DNA of 64,000 nucleotides, taken from Pseudolysinimonas_A sp049651805 (GTDB taxonomy: Bacteria > Actinomycetota > Actinomycetes > Actinomycetales > Microbacteriaceae). Below are positions 24,354 through 33,005 of the stretch, one piece after another. The notes below the pieces were generated by a model, which was not told where the DNA came from, ran no database searches, and worked only from the letters and a program-made list of their open reading frames with translations. The stretch is from assembly GCF_049651805.1 (NCBI RefSeq), contig NZ_JBASCU010000031.1:44488-108487 (forward strand), read 5' to 3'. Made by a program: the position numbers and the translations under genes. The first letter of the stretch is position 1. Each line of letters begins with the position of its first letter.

Positions 24354-27011
24354 GTGCAGACCGCCGACATCCACCGCCGCTGGCTCACCTTCTTCGGTGA
24401 GCGCGGGCACACCGTCGTTCCCTCCGCGTCGCTCGTCAGCGACGACCCGAGCCTGCTGTTCACGGTGGCCGGCATGGTGCCGTTCATCCCGTACCTCACC
24501 GGCGTGGTGCCGGCGCCGTACCCGCGCGCGACGAGCGTGCAGAAGTGCATCCGCACCAACGACATCGAAGAGGTCGGCAAGACCCCGCGCCACGGCACGT
24601 TCTTTCAGATGAACGGCAACTTCTCGTTCGGCGACTACTTCAAAGAGGGCGCGATCGGCTACGCCTGGGAGCTGCTCACGAGCCCCGAGAGCGCGGGCGG
24701 CCTCGGCTTCGACGAGAAGGACCTCTGGGTCACCGTCTACGAAGAGGATGCCGAGGCGCGTGAACTCTGGAAGAGCGTCGCGGGCCTTTCGGATGACCGC
24801 ATCCAGAACCTCGGCAAGGATTCGAACTACTGGTCGACCGGGCAGCCCGGCCCCGCGGGCCCGTGCTCGGAGATCTTCTTCGACCGCGGCCCGATGTACG
24901 GCGCCGACGGCGGACCGGCGACCGACGACGACCGCTACGTCGAGATCTGGAACCTCGTCTTCATGCAGTACGCGATCCAGAACGTGCGCAGCAAGGTCGA
25001 CTTCGACATCGTCGGCGAACTGCCGAAGAAGAACATCGACACCGGCATGGGCATGGAGCGCGTCGCCTTCATCAAGCAGGGCGTCGACAACATGTACGAG
25101 ATCGACCAGGTGCGTCCGGTGCTGGATGCCGCGGTCGCGTTGTCGGGCAAGAAGTACGGCGCCGACCATGGCGACGACGTGCGGTTCCGCGTGATCGCCG
25201 ACCACGTGCGGTCGGGACTCATGCTCATGACCGACGGCGTCACCCCGGGAAACGAGGGGCGCGGCTACATCCTGCGTCGCCTGCTGCGCCGAGCGATCCG
25301 CTCGATGCGCCTGCTCGGCGTCGACGCGCCGTCGTTCGCCGAGCTCTTCGACGCCTCGCGAGTCGCGATGCGCGACGCCTACCCCGAGGTCGAAGAGAAC
25401 TGGGACCGCACCTCGCGCCTCGCACTGGGCGAAGAGGAGACCTTCCTGTCGACCCTCGCGAGCGGCACGACCATCCTCGACACCGCCGTCGCCGAGGCGA
25501 GGAAGAAGGGCGACGAGACGCTGCCGGGCGACACGACGTTCCTGCTGCACGACACCTTCGGATTCCCGATCGACCTGACGCTCGAGATCGCCGAAGAGGC
25601 CGGGCTCACCGTCGACCGCGACGCGTTCGACAAGCTCATGACCGAGCAGCGCACCCGCGCCAAGGCCGACGCGAAGGCCAAGAAGGGCGCGATCGCCGAT
25701 CTCGCGATCTACTCCGACCTGCGCTCGATGGGCGAGACCGTGTTCACCGGCTACGACGCCCTCGAGACCGAGACCAAGGTGCTCGGCATCCTCGTCGACG
25801 GTCAGCCGGTCACGACGGCCACCGCGGGGCAGGTGGCGGAAGTCATCCTCGCCGAATCGTCGCTGTATGCGGAGTCCGGTGGCCAGGCAGCCGACCAGGG
25901 ACGCATCGTCGGCAGCGGCTTCGACCTCGAAGTGCTCGACGTGCAGCGGCCGGTGAAGGGGCTCATCAGTCACACCGTGCAGGTCACCTCGGGCGAGGTG
26001 GCGGTGGATGACGTGGCCGCCTCGGTCGTCGACCCGGTCTACCGGCACGCGGCGTCTCAGGCGCACTCGGCGACCCACCTCGTGCACGCGGCACTGCGCC
26101 AGACGCTCGGCAGCGAAGCGCACCAGTCGGGCTCGTACAACAAGGCCGGCTACATGCGGCTCGACTTCTCGTGGAACCAGGCGTTGTCGCCGGCCACGAG
26201 GTCGGAGATCGAAGAGGTCGCCAACAACGCGGTGCGCGACAACCTCGAGGTGACGACGCGCATCCTGTCGCTCGACGAGGCGAAGGCGGCGGGGGCGATG
26301 GCGCTGTTCGGCGAGAAGTACGGCGACACCGTGCGGATGGTCGACATCGGCGGCCCGTGGTCGCGCGAACTGTGCGCCGGCATCCACGTGCGCACGTCGG
26401 CCGAAGTCGGCATCGTCAACCTCGTGAGCGAGTCGAGCGTCGGCTCGACCAACCGCCGCGTTGAGGCGCTCGTCGGGCTCGACGCGTTCCGCGATCTGGC
26501 GGCCGAGCGAGCGATCGTGTCGCAGCTCACGAACACCCTCAAGACGCCGCGCGAGCACCTGCCGGAGCGCATCACGTCGCTCGTCGAGCAGCTCAAGGCT
26601 GCCGAGAAGAAGATCGCGGCGTTCGAGGCGCAGAAGCTCTCGGGTCGCATCCCCGCCCTCGTCGAGAACGCGACACGTGTCGGCGCGTACCGCGCAGTGG
26701 TCGAAGACCTCGGCGAGCTGGGCACCTCTGACGAACTTCGATCCCTTGCCACGAGCGTGCGCGAGCGGATCGGGTCGGATGCGGCCGTCGTCGCCCTTGC
26801 AGCTCGCATCGACGGCAAGCCCGCCGTGATCGTCGCGACCAACCAGGCCGCGCGGGATGCCGGAGCCAAGGCCGGTGCACTCGCCAAGCAGGCGGCGGCG
26901 ACCCTCGGCGGGGGCGGCGGAGGCAAGGACGACCTCGCCCAGGGGGGCGGCAGCGACGTCACCGCGATCGCCGCAGCGCTCTCGGGCATCACCGAATCGC
27001 TGCGGAGCTGA
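24354..27011 (+). CDS. alaS: Alanyl-tRNA synthetase
   Basis: 885 residues, normal for the family, from GTG 24354 (VQTADIHRRWLTFFGERGHT). Class II catalytic core in the first 390 residues, with FTVAGMVPF and the EIWNLVFMQY motif. The editing domain has HSATHLVHA (about residue 568) and ELCAGIHVRTSAEVG (about 672), together the zinc-binding set. The C-terminal DHHA1 domain ends with a glycine-rich segment (GGGGGGKDDLAQGG). Its TGA overlaps the ruvX ATG by one base. No T-box leader is visible in the 100 bases before it. Confidence 0.97.
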   Translation: MQTADIHRRWLTFFGERGHTVVPSASLVSDDPSLLFTVAGMVPFIPYLTGVVPAPYPRATSVQKCIRTNDIEEVGKTPRHGTFFQMNGNFSFGDYFKEGAIGYAWELLTSPESAGGLGFDEKDLWVTVYEEDAEARELWKSVAGLSDDRIQNLGKDSNYWSTGQPGPAGPCSEIFFDRGPMYGADGGPATDDDRYVEIWNLVFMQYAIQNVRSKVDFDIVGELPKKNIDTGMGMERVAFIKQGVDNMYEIDQVRPVLDAAVALSGKKYGADHGDDVRFRVIADHVRSGLMLMTDGVTPGNEGRGYILRRLLRRAIRSMRLLGVDAPSFAELFDASRVAMRDAYPEVEENWDRTSRLALGEEETFLSTLASGTTILDTAVAEARKKGDETLPGDTTFLLHDTFGFPIDLTLEIAEEAGLTVDRDAFDKLMTEQRTRAKADAKAKKGAIADLAIYSDLRSMGETVFTGYDALETETKVLGILVDGQPVTTATAGQVAEVILAESSLYAESGGQAADQGRIVGSGFDLEVLDVQRPVKGLISHTVQVTSGEVAVDDVAASVVDPVYRHAASQAHSATHLVHAALRQTLGSEAHQSGSYNKAGYMRLDFSWNQALSPATRSEIEEVANNAVRDNLEVTTRILSLDEAKAAGAMALFGEKYGDTVRMVDIGGPWSRELCAGIHVRTSAEVGIVNLVSESSVGSTNRRVEALVGLDAFRDLAAERAIVSQLTNTLKTPREHLPERITSLVEQLKAAEKKIAAFEAQKLSGRIPALVENATRVGAYRAVVEDLGELGTSDELRSLATSVRERIGSDAAVVALAARIDGKPAVIVATNQAARDAGAKAGALAKQAAATLGGGGGGKDDLAQGGGSDVTAIAAALSGITESLRS

Positions 27012-27472
27012 TGCGACCCGGAGTGCGCCTCGGCGTCGACGTGGGCAAGGCCCGCGTCGGGATCGCCGTCTGTGATCGCGACGGGTTGCTCGCGACCCCG
27101 GTTGCGACGCTCCGGCGGGAGGATGCCGACGAGCGCGCGTTCCGCATCCTGGTGGAAGAGCACGGCGTGACCGAGATCGTGATCGGACTGCCGCTTTCGC
27201 TCAGTGGCGGCGACACGGCATCCACGACCGATGCCCGTGACTTCGCCCGCGCGGTCGCGGGCTGGATCGGTGTGCCCGTTCGTCTCGTCGATGAACGCCT
27301 CTCGACCGTGTCGGCGCAGCGCGCGCTGCACGCCGTCGGGCGACGCACCAAGGGCTCGCGTGCCGTGATCGACCAAGTTGCCGCTGTTATCATCCTGCAG
27401 AACGCCCTCGACCATGAGCGCTCGGCGGGCCGCCCGCCTGGGGCGCTGGTCGACCGCCAGGGAGAAGAGTGA
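27011..27472 (+). CDS. ruvX: Putative pre-16S rRNA nuclease RuvX/YqgF
   Basis: 153 residues, RNase H-like. It begins RPGVRLGVDVGKARVGIAV with the first catalytic Asp, then EEHGVTEIVIGLPLSLSG, VRLVDERLSTVSA with the second acidic residue, and the C-terminal DQVAAVIILQNAL with the third Asp. It processes the 5' end of 16S rRNA in E. coli. It starts on the alaS stop (TGATG) and ends overlapping mltG (GTGA), a standard alaS-ruvX-mltG-aroE arrangement. Confidence 0.94.
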   Translation: MRPGVRLGVDVGKARVGIAVCDRDGLLATPVATLRREDADERAFRILVEEHGVTEIVIGLPLSLSGGDTASTTDARDFARAVAGWIGVPVRLVDERLSTVSAQRALHAVGRRTKGSRAVIDQVAAVIILQNALDHERSAGRPPGALVDRQGEE

Positions 27473-28884
27473 CCAACACCGACGAACCGAGCTGGGACGA
27501 GATCTTCCGTCCCGCCGGTGGCGAGCCCGCCCGGCCGCAGACCCCGCCGACGCCGGAGCCCGACGTCGGAGCGTACCCAGGGGTTCGAGCATCCGACCCC
27601 TTCGCGGTCGCCGCAGCTGAAGCGGGATCGCAGTCCCAGCGCGCCGCAGCTGAAGCGGGATCGCAGTCCCAGCGCGCCGCAGCAGGCGGCGACGAGACCA
27701 TGACTCGGCGACAGTTGCGCGAGCTCGAGGAGCAGCAGGCACAGCGCGGGGGCCGGGGTGGCGGACGACCTCCCTCGGACAACCTCGCGAAACCCAAGAA
27801 GAGGCGGCGCTGGCTGGTCGTCGCGATTGTCATCGCGGCCGTGCTCATCGGAGGCGGGGGCGCCGCAGCCTTCGCATGGATCAACTACGAAGACAAGGTG
27901 CGGGAACTGCTCGGCTGGGAGCTGTCGAACGACTACCCGGGCGAGGGCAACGGCACAGAGGCGATCGTGACGATCGCTTCCGGCGACCTCGGCGACGACG
28001 TCGCTCGCAAACTCCGTGACGCCAAGGTCACCCTCAGCTTCGACGCGACATGGGAATACCTCCTCGAACGCGAGGCCGCGGGCGATCCCGTCGTCTTCTT
28101 CCCCGGCAGCTTCCGCCTGCAGGAAGAGATGAGCGCGGCCTCCGCAATCGCGGCGGTCACCGATCCTGCGAACCAGCTGGTCAACCAAGTGCTCATCACC
28201 GAGGGGATGAGCTACCCTGCCGCACTCGACCAGATCGCGGCCGCGACCGAGATCCCGATCGAGGAGTTGCAGGCGGCCGCCGAGGACTACACCTCGTTCG
28301 GCGTTCCAGCGGAGGCACCCAACCTCGAGGGCTGGATGTTCCCGGCGACCTACCAGTTCGATCCGGGAGTCACCGCGCAGCAGGCGATTCAGGTGACCGT
28401 CGACGAGATGTTCGCGCGATTGGATGCCCTGGGCGTCGCGCCCGAGGGCCGGTTGGACATCCTCAAGATGGCGGCCCTCGTGCAGCGCGAGGCGGGGTCC
28501 AGCGAAGACATGCCCAAGATCGCGCGGGTGTTCTACAACCGGCTCGCCCAAGACATGCTGTTGGAATCGGACGCCACAGTCGCCTATGGCACGGGAAACA
28601 CCGACACGGTGTGGACCACGGCGGACGAGCGAGAGAATCCCGACAATCTGTACAGCACCTACGTGCATCCGGGACTGCCCTATGGCCCGATCGGTCTGCC
28701 GGGCGAGGAGGCGATCAAGGCGGCGATCTCACCGGCGGACGGTCCCTGGCTCTTCTTCGTGCCGATCAACCTGCAGACGGGGGAGACGGTGTTCTCAGAA
28801 ACCGCGAGTGAACACCAGGCTGCGGCTGAGCAGCTGTACGCGTGGTGTCGCGCGAGCGACGAGAACGCGTCGTACTGCGAGTGA
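27469..28884 (+). CDS. mltG: Endolytic murein transglycosylase MltG
   Basis: 471 residues. A long cytoplasmic N-terminus of about 110 residues, a single membrane helix (WLVVAIVIAAVLIGGGGAAA, about 112-132), a LysM-like subdomain and the YceG catalytic domain with LVQREAGSSEDMPKIA, whose Glu (about 342) matches the catalytic Glu. It cleaves nascent glycan strands and sets their length. The cytoplasmic tail contains an exact 33-base tandem duplication encoding AAAEAGSQSQR twice. The GTG start overlaps the ruvX stop. Confidence 0.93.
   Translation: MTNTDEPSWDEIFRPAGGEPARPQTPPTPEPDVGAYPGVRASDPFAVAAAEAGSQSQRAAAEAGSQSQRAAAGGDETMTRRQLRELEEQQAQRGGRGGGRPPSDNLAKPKKRRRWLVVAIVIAAVLIGGGGAAAFAWINYEDKVRELLGWELSNDYPGEGNGTEAIVTIASGDLGDDVARKLRDAKVTLSFDATWEYLLEREAAGDPVVFFPGSFRLQEEMSAASAIAAVTDPANQLVNQVLITEGMSYPAALDQIAAATEIPIEELQAAAEDYTSFGVPAEAPNLEGWMFPATYQFDPGVTAQQAIQVTVDEMFARLDALGVAPEGRLDILKMAALVQREAGSSEDMPKIARVFYNRLAQDMLLESDATVAYGTGNTDTVWTTADERENPDNLYSTYVHPGLPYGPIGLPGEEAIKAAISPADGPWLFFVPINLQTGETVFSETASEHQAAAEQLYAWCRASDENASYCE
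27610..27675 (+). repeat. 33-base tandem duplication within mltG
   Basis: Two identical 33-base units side by side (27610-27642 and 27643-27675), each encoding AAAEAGSQSQR. The unit contains a short GGGA/TCCC hairpin. Being in frame, it only lengthens the cytoplasmic tail. Confidence 0.95.
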
Positions 28885-29729
28885 GCGGGGCCGCACCGGT
28901 CGAGCGTCATCTCGCGGTGCTCGGTTCACCCATCGAGCACTCGCGCTCGCCCGACCTGCATCGGGCCGCGTACCGTGTGCTCGGCCTGCCCTGGGATTAC
29001 GAGCGTCGGGAGGTGTCGTCCGGAGCCCTTGCCGAGTTCCTCCACGAGCTCGATGCATCGTGGCGCGGCCTTTCGCTCACCATGCCGCTCAAGCGCGAGG
29101 TGCTGCCGCTGCTGGCCGAGCGTACCGATCTTGTCGAGATCTCGGGGGCCGCGAACACCGTGCTCCTGACGCCCGACGGACCGCGCGGGTTCAACACGGA
29201 TGTCGCCGGGATCGTGGGCGCGCTCGGCGATCACGGCGTGACGGATGTCGACACGGTGCACGTCATCGGCACCGGCAACACGGCGTCGTCGGCGTTCCTC
29301 GCGGCCGAGCGCCTCGGGGCCTCGCGCGTGTTGATCTCGGGTCGCAGCCTCGACGGCATCGCCGCGCTCGAGCGGCTCGGTGACCGGCTCGGCGTCCACA
29401 CCGAATGGCGCCTGTACGGGTCGCACGTGCCGGTGCGCTCCGACCTTGTGATCAACACTCTCCCCGGCGGCGTCGACCCCGACGACGTGGCCGACGCCGA
29501 CCTCGGCGAGGTGCTCATGGAGGTTCCGTACGACCCGTGGCCGACACCTCGTGCCGCGCGTTGGGCCGAGCGCGACGGGCTCGTCGTCAGCGGCCTCGAG
29601 ATGCTGTTGCACCAGGCGATCGGACAGGTGCGCGTCTTCATCACCGGGACCGAGGGCGGGCGAATCGATCGGGAAGACGAGGTGATCGCGGCGATGCGCG
29701 AAGCGGTCGGCCTGGAGCTGGAAGACTGA
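28881..29729 (+). CDS. aroE: Shikimate dehydrogenase
   Basis: Reduces 3-dehydroshikimate to shikimate with NADPH. From GTG 28881 (overlapping the mltG stop) it is 282 residues. The shikimate site is LGSPIEHSRSPDLH at residues 14-27, the catalytic Lys71 is in SLTMPLKRE, and Asp107 in GFNTDVAG. The nucleotide-binding loop is VIGTGNTASSA, a variant of the usual G-x-G-G-A motif. The open frame upstream of 28881 lies inside mltG and is not used. Confidence 0.94.
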   Translation: MSGAAPVERHLAVLGSPIEHSRSPDLHRAAYRVLGLPWDYERREVSSGALAEFLHELDASWRGLSLTMPLKREVLPLLAERTDLVEISGAANTVLLTPDGPRGFNTDVAGIVGALGDHGVTDVDTVHVIGTGNTASSAFLAAERLGASRVLISGRSLDGIAALERLGDRLGVHTEWRLYGSHVPVRSDLVINTLPGGVDPDDVADADLGEVLMEVPYDPWPTPRAARWAERDGLVVSGLEMLLHQAIGQVRVFITGTEGGRIDREDEVIAAMREAVGLELED

Positions 29730-29754
29730 AGCCGTCCTCAACAGATTGGTAGTC

Positions 29755-30981
29755 ATGTTGCGCTGGTTGACCGCGGGGGAGTCGCACGGGCCCGAGCTGG
29801 TGGCGATCCTCGAGGGGATGCCCGCCGGCGTCCCGGTGTCGAAAGCCGCGATCCAAGCCGACCTGCAGCGGCGCAAACTCGGTTACGGCCGGGGCGCGCG
29901 TATGAAGTTCGAGGAGGATGTTCTCGACATCTCGGGTGGCATCCGCTTCGGCCTCACGATGGGTTCCCCGATCGCCCTGCGCGTCGGCAACACCGAGTGG
30001 CCGCGCTGGGTCGATGTCATGAGCGCCGAGCCCGTCGACCTCGAGACCTTGCCGAAGGGCCGAGGGGCGCCCCTCACCCGACCGCGACCCGGCCACGCCG
30101 ACCTGGTGGGCATGCAGAAGTACGACTTCGAGGAGTCACGCAATGTGCTCGAGCGCGCGAGTGCCCGGGAGACTGCCGCGCGGGTGGCCCTCGGCGCCGT
30201 CGCCCGCGCGTTCCTCGGCGAGCTCGGCATCCGTCTCGTCGCTCACACGCTCGCCATCGGCGAGGTGCGCGTTCCCGACGGTGCCGCCCTGCCGACCGCC
30301 GACGATGTCGACGCACTCGACGCCGATCCGCTGCGCTGCTTCGACGCCACGACCTCGGCCGCGATGGTGGCCCGCATCGACGAGGCCCACGACACCGGCG
30401 ACACGCTCGGCGGCGTCGTCGAGGTGCTCGCCTTCGGCCTTCCGCCGGGACTCGGCAGCTACGTGCACTGGGACCGCAGGCTCGACTCGCAGCTCGCGGG
30501 CGCGCTCATGAGCATTCAGGCGATCAAGGGCGTCGAAGTGGGCGACGGCTTCACCACGACGACTCGCCCCGGGTCGGCCGCCCACGACGAACTGGTGATC
30601 GGCGCCGACGGCATCACCCGGCTCTCCGACCGCGCGGGCGGCATCGAGGGCGGGATGTCGACTGGCACGCTGCTGCGCGTGCGCGCCGGGATGAAGCCGA
30701 TCGCGACCGTTCCGCATGCGCTGCGCACCGTCGACGTCGCGACCGGTGAGGCTGCGGGAGCCCACCACCAGCGCTCTGACGTGTGCGCCGTGCCGGCGGC
30801 CGGAGTCGTCGCCGAGGCGATGGTGGCGCTTGTTCTGGCCAACGCGATGCTCGAAAAGTTCGGCGGCGACTCGATCGGCGAGACCCGCCGCAATCTCGAG
30901 GCCTACCGCGCGGCGATGCCCGAGTCGTTGCGCACCGCTTCCGCATCCGAAGCGGAGGCAGCGCCCTCCGACCGAGAATGA
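29755..30981 (+). CDS. aroC: Chorismate synthase
   Basis: Last step of the shikimate pathway, FMN-dependent. 408 residues from ATG 29755. Signatures include LTAGESHGPELVAILEGMPA at the start, GRGARMKFEED, RPGHADLVGMQKYDFEE, ERASARETAARVA and QRSDVCAVPAAGVVAEAM. Length and motifs are complete. It is followed by aroK with an ATGA overlap. Confidence 0.96.
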   Translation: MLRWLTAGESHGPELVAILEGMPAGVPVSKAAIQADLQRRKLGYGRGARMKFEEDVLDISGGIRFGLTMGSPIALRVGNTEWPRWVDVMSAEPVDLETLPKGRGAPLTRPRPGHADLVGMQKYDFEESRNVLERASARETAARVALGAVARAFLGELGIRLVAHTLAIGEVRVPDGAALPTADDVDALDADPLRCFDATTSAAMVARIDEAHDTGDTLGGVVEVLAFGLPPGLGSYVHWDRRLDSQLAGALMSIQAIKGVEVGDGFTTTTRPGSAAHDELVIGADGITRLSDRAGGIEGGMSTGTLLRVRAGMKPIATVPHALRTVDVATGEAAGAHHQRSDVCAVPAAGVVAEAMVALVLANAMLEKFGGDSIGETRRNLEAYRAAMPESLRTASASEAEAAPSDRE

Positions 30982-31466
30982 TCGTCTTCATCGGTCCGAG
31001 CGGGGCGGGCAAGTCGCGGCTGGGCAAACGCGTGGCGCGGATTCTCGGCGTGCCGTTCGCCGACAGCGACCGCCTGCTCGTCGCCGAGTACGGCCCGATC
31101 GCGCAGATCTTCCGTGACCACGGTGAACCGCACTTTCGGGCCCTGGAACGAGAAACCGTGCACGGCGCCCTTCAGGGCGAGGGTGTGCTGTCGCTGGGCG
31201 GTGGAGCGGTACTCGACCCCGAGACTCAAGATGAATTGACCGCGCATCGGGTCGTGTACTTGACAATCTCGCCGGAAGCCGTGGCACGACGGCTGGCCGG
31301 CGACACCGACCGGCCGCTCGTGCGCAACGGCGTTGAGGACTGGGTGGCGCTCAACGCCCCGCGGTGGCCGATCTACACTCGGCTCGCCGATGTGACCTTC
31401 GATACGTCCCACCGCCCCAATGACGAGATCGCGAAAGAGGTAGCGGCATGGCTGACGACCCCATAG
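30978..31466 (+). CDS. aroK: Shikimate kinase
   Basis: Phosphorylates shikimate with ATP. 162 residues from ATG 30978, starting MIVFIGPSGAGKSRLG with the P-loop at residues 6-13, then the DSDR acidic site, FRALERETVHGAL, the GGGAVL glycine motif, and RPLVRNG of the lid. The start overlaps the aroC stop and the end overlaps aroB by 19 bases, consistent with coupled translation. Confidence 0.95.
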   Translation: MIVFIGPSGAGKSRLGKRVARILGVPFADSDRLLVAEYGPIAQIFRDHGEPHFRALERETVHGALQGEGVLSLGGGAVLDPETQDELTAHRVVYLTISPEAVARRLAGDTDRPLVRNGVEDWVALNAPRWPIYTRLADVTFDTSHRPNDEIAKEVAAWLTTP

Positions 31467-32548
31467 CGGCAGGCGCCGCGACGACGATTCCGGTCGGCGG
31501 CAGCCCCGGATACGACGTACTCGTCGGTCGCGAGCTGCTCGGACGGCTGCCCGAGATGCTGTCGCCGAAGACGGCGAAGCTGCTGATCGTGCACGCGCCG
31601 ACTCTCGGGGCGCGGGCCGAGGCGCTGCGTGAACAGCTCAGTGGCCGCTACGAGGTGTACCTCGCCGAGGTGCCCGACGCCGAGAACGCCAAACGCGTCG
31701 AGGTGGCGGCGTTCTGCTGGGGCGTCATGGGGCAGACCGATTTCACCCGCACGGATGCCGTGATCGGCCTGGGCGGGGGAGCGACCACCGACCTCGCCGG
31801 CTTCGTCGCAGCGACCTGGCTGCGCGGCGTCGACGTCGTGCAGATCCCGACGACGGTGCTCGGCATGGTGGATGCCGCGGTCGGCGGCAAGACCGGGATC
31901 AACACCGCGGAGGGCAAGAACCTCGTCGGGGCGTTCCACGCGCCGCGGGCGGTGCTCTGCGACCTCGAGCTACTCGACGCCCTGCCGAAGAACGAGATCC
32001 TCGCCGGATTCGCCGAGATCGTGAAGGCCGGGTTTATCGCCGAACCCGAGATCCTCGACATCATCGAAGCGGATGTCGAGGCGGTCACTGACCCCCGCAC
32101 GCCGCAGTTCCGGCGCGTCGTCGAACTCGCGATCGGCGTGAAGGCGCGCGTCGTGGGGGAGGACTTCACGGAGCAGGGGCTGCGCGAGATCCTCAACTAC
32201 GGGCACACTCTGGGCCACGCGATCGAGCACGCCGAGCGCTACCAGTGGCGCCATGGTGCGGCCGTCGCGATCGGGATGGTGTTCGCCGCGGAACTCTCCC
32301 GGCTGACCCGCAACCTCGGCGACGACGCCGTCGACCGGCACCGCAGCATCCTCACCTCGCTGTCGCTGCCCACCAGCTATCCCGCCGCGCGCTGGCCGTC
32401 GCTCCTCGCGACGATGCAACGCGACAAGAAGGCCCGCGCCGGGATGCTGCGCTTCATCGTGCTCGACGCGATCGGCCGCCCCACCACCCTCGAGGGCCCC
32501 GACGAGTCGCTGCTCTTCCTCGCCTACCAGAACGTCGCCGAAGCCTGA
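31448..32548 (+). CDS. aroB: 3-dehydroquinate synthase
   Basis: Forms the carbocycle in the shikimate pathway; NAD- and divalent-metal-dependent. 366 residues. GLGGGATTDLAGFVAATW and IPTTVLGMVDAAVGGKTGIN are the nucleotide and substrate loops, and NYGHTLGHAIEH supplies metal-binding His residues. ATG 31448 lies inside the end of aroK. The operon would be expected to continue with aroQ, but the GIY-YIG cassette intervenes. Confidence 0.96.
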   Translation: MADDPIAAGAATTIPVGGSPGYDVLVGRELLGRLPEMLSPKTAKLLIVHAPTLGARAEALREQLSGRYEVYLAEVPDAENAKRVEVAAFCWGVMGQTDFTRTDAVIGLGGGATTDLAGFVAATWLRGVDVVQIPTTVLGMVDAAVGGKTGINTAEGKNLVGAFHAPRAVLCDLELLDALPKNEILAGFAEIVKAGFIAEPEILDIIEADVEAVTDPRTPQFRRVVELAIGVKARVVGEDFTEQGLREILNYGHTLGHAIEHAERYQWRHGAAVAIGMVFAAELSRLTRNLGDDAVDRHRSILTSLSLPTSYPAARWPSLLATMQRDKKARAGMLRFIVLDAIGRPTTLEGPDESLLFLAYQNVAEA

Positions 32549-32579
32549 CCCGCGTCCTCCCCAGCGCGCCGACCCCGCG

Positions 32580-32614
32580 GGTTGAGCAGCGCCCGAAGGG
32601 CGCGTGTCGAAACC
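32580..32614 (+). repeat. Dispersed hairpin repeat, left flank of the GIY-YIG gene
   Basis: GGTTGAGCAG, inner stem CGCCC-GAA-GGGCG, then CGTGTCGAAACC. It is in the opposite orientation to the copy at 32938-32972, with identical outer arms and a different but still self-complementary core. Confidence 0.92.
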
Positions 32615-32642
32615 ACACGCGGTCGATCGCGAGGATGCAGAC

Positions 32643-32927
32643 ATGGGCTGGGTCTACATGCTGCGGTGCCGCGATGGAAGCTACTACGTCGGCAGTACGA
32701 CGAACCTCGAAGCGCGAGTCTTCCAACACCAATCCGGCGTAGGTGCGGAGTACACGAAGTCGCGCCTCCCGATCGAGCTGGTCTGGGCACACGAGTGCGA
32801 ACGAGTGGACGAGGCGTTTGCGCTGGAGAAGCGCATCCAGGGATGGTCGCGGGCGAAGCGCGAAGCGCTGATTCGGGGCGACTACGACGCACTTCCATGG
32901 CTGAGTCGCGGTTCGTACCGCAGGTGA
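32643..32927 (+). CDS. GIY-YIG nuclease family protein, bracketed by inverted repeats
   Basis: 94 residues from ATG 32643, nearly all GIY-YIG domain: GWVYMLRCRDGSYYVGST carries the paired motif (WVY...YVG), followed by NLEARVFQH with the catalytic Arg, the Glu in EAFALEKRIQGWSR, and KREALI. It belongs to the small single-domain YhbQ/UPF0213-like group, expected to cut DNA at branched or specific sites; function in this branch is unproven. A GTG start at 32604 would lie inside the left repeat and add a non-homologous stretch, so ATG 32643 is preferred. Hairpin repeats in inverted orientation flank the gene (28 bases before, 10 after), and it interrupts aroB-aroQ. Confidence 0.92.
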   Translation: MGWVYMLRCRDGSYYVGSTTNLEARVFQHQSGVGAEYTKSRLPIELVWAHECERVDEAFALEKRIQGWSRAKREALIRGDYDALPWLSRGSYRR

Positions 32928-32937
32928 CCCGAGCGTT

Positions 32938-32972
32938 GGTTTCGACACGGCGCCTGCGGCGCCTGCTCAACC
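32938..32972 (-). repeat. Dispersed hairpin repeat, right flank of the GIY-YIG gene
   Basis: GGTTTCGACACG, inner stem GCGCC-TGC-GGCGC, then CTGCTCAACC. It is the reverse-complement orientation of the left-flank copy, with 10- and 12-base arms identical to it. Confidence 0.92.
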
Positions 32973-32993
32973 AGCGGGGTGTGGTGATGTCGG

Positions 32994-32999
32994 TACGCT
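32994..32999 (+). promoter_or_regulatory. Probable -10 element of aroQ
   Basis: TACGCT, six bases before ATG 33006. It provides aroQ with its own leaderless promoter downstream of the inserted cassette. Confidence 0.45.
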
Positions 33000-33005
33000 C
33001 GGAGC

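Noticed and set aside
24144..26558. An 804-codon open frame antisense to alaS
   Set aside because: Same cause: Arg/Val/Asp/His-rich composition, no motif, and complete overlap with a well-supported enzyme gene.
32604..32642. GTG 32604 as start of the GIY-YIG gene
   Set aside because: This codon lies in the right arm of the left repeat and would add 13 residues not part of the domain. ATG 32643 starts exactly at GWVYMLRC.
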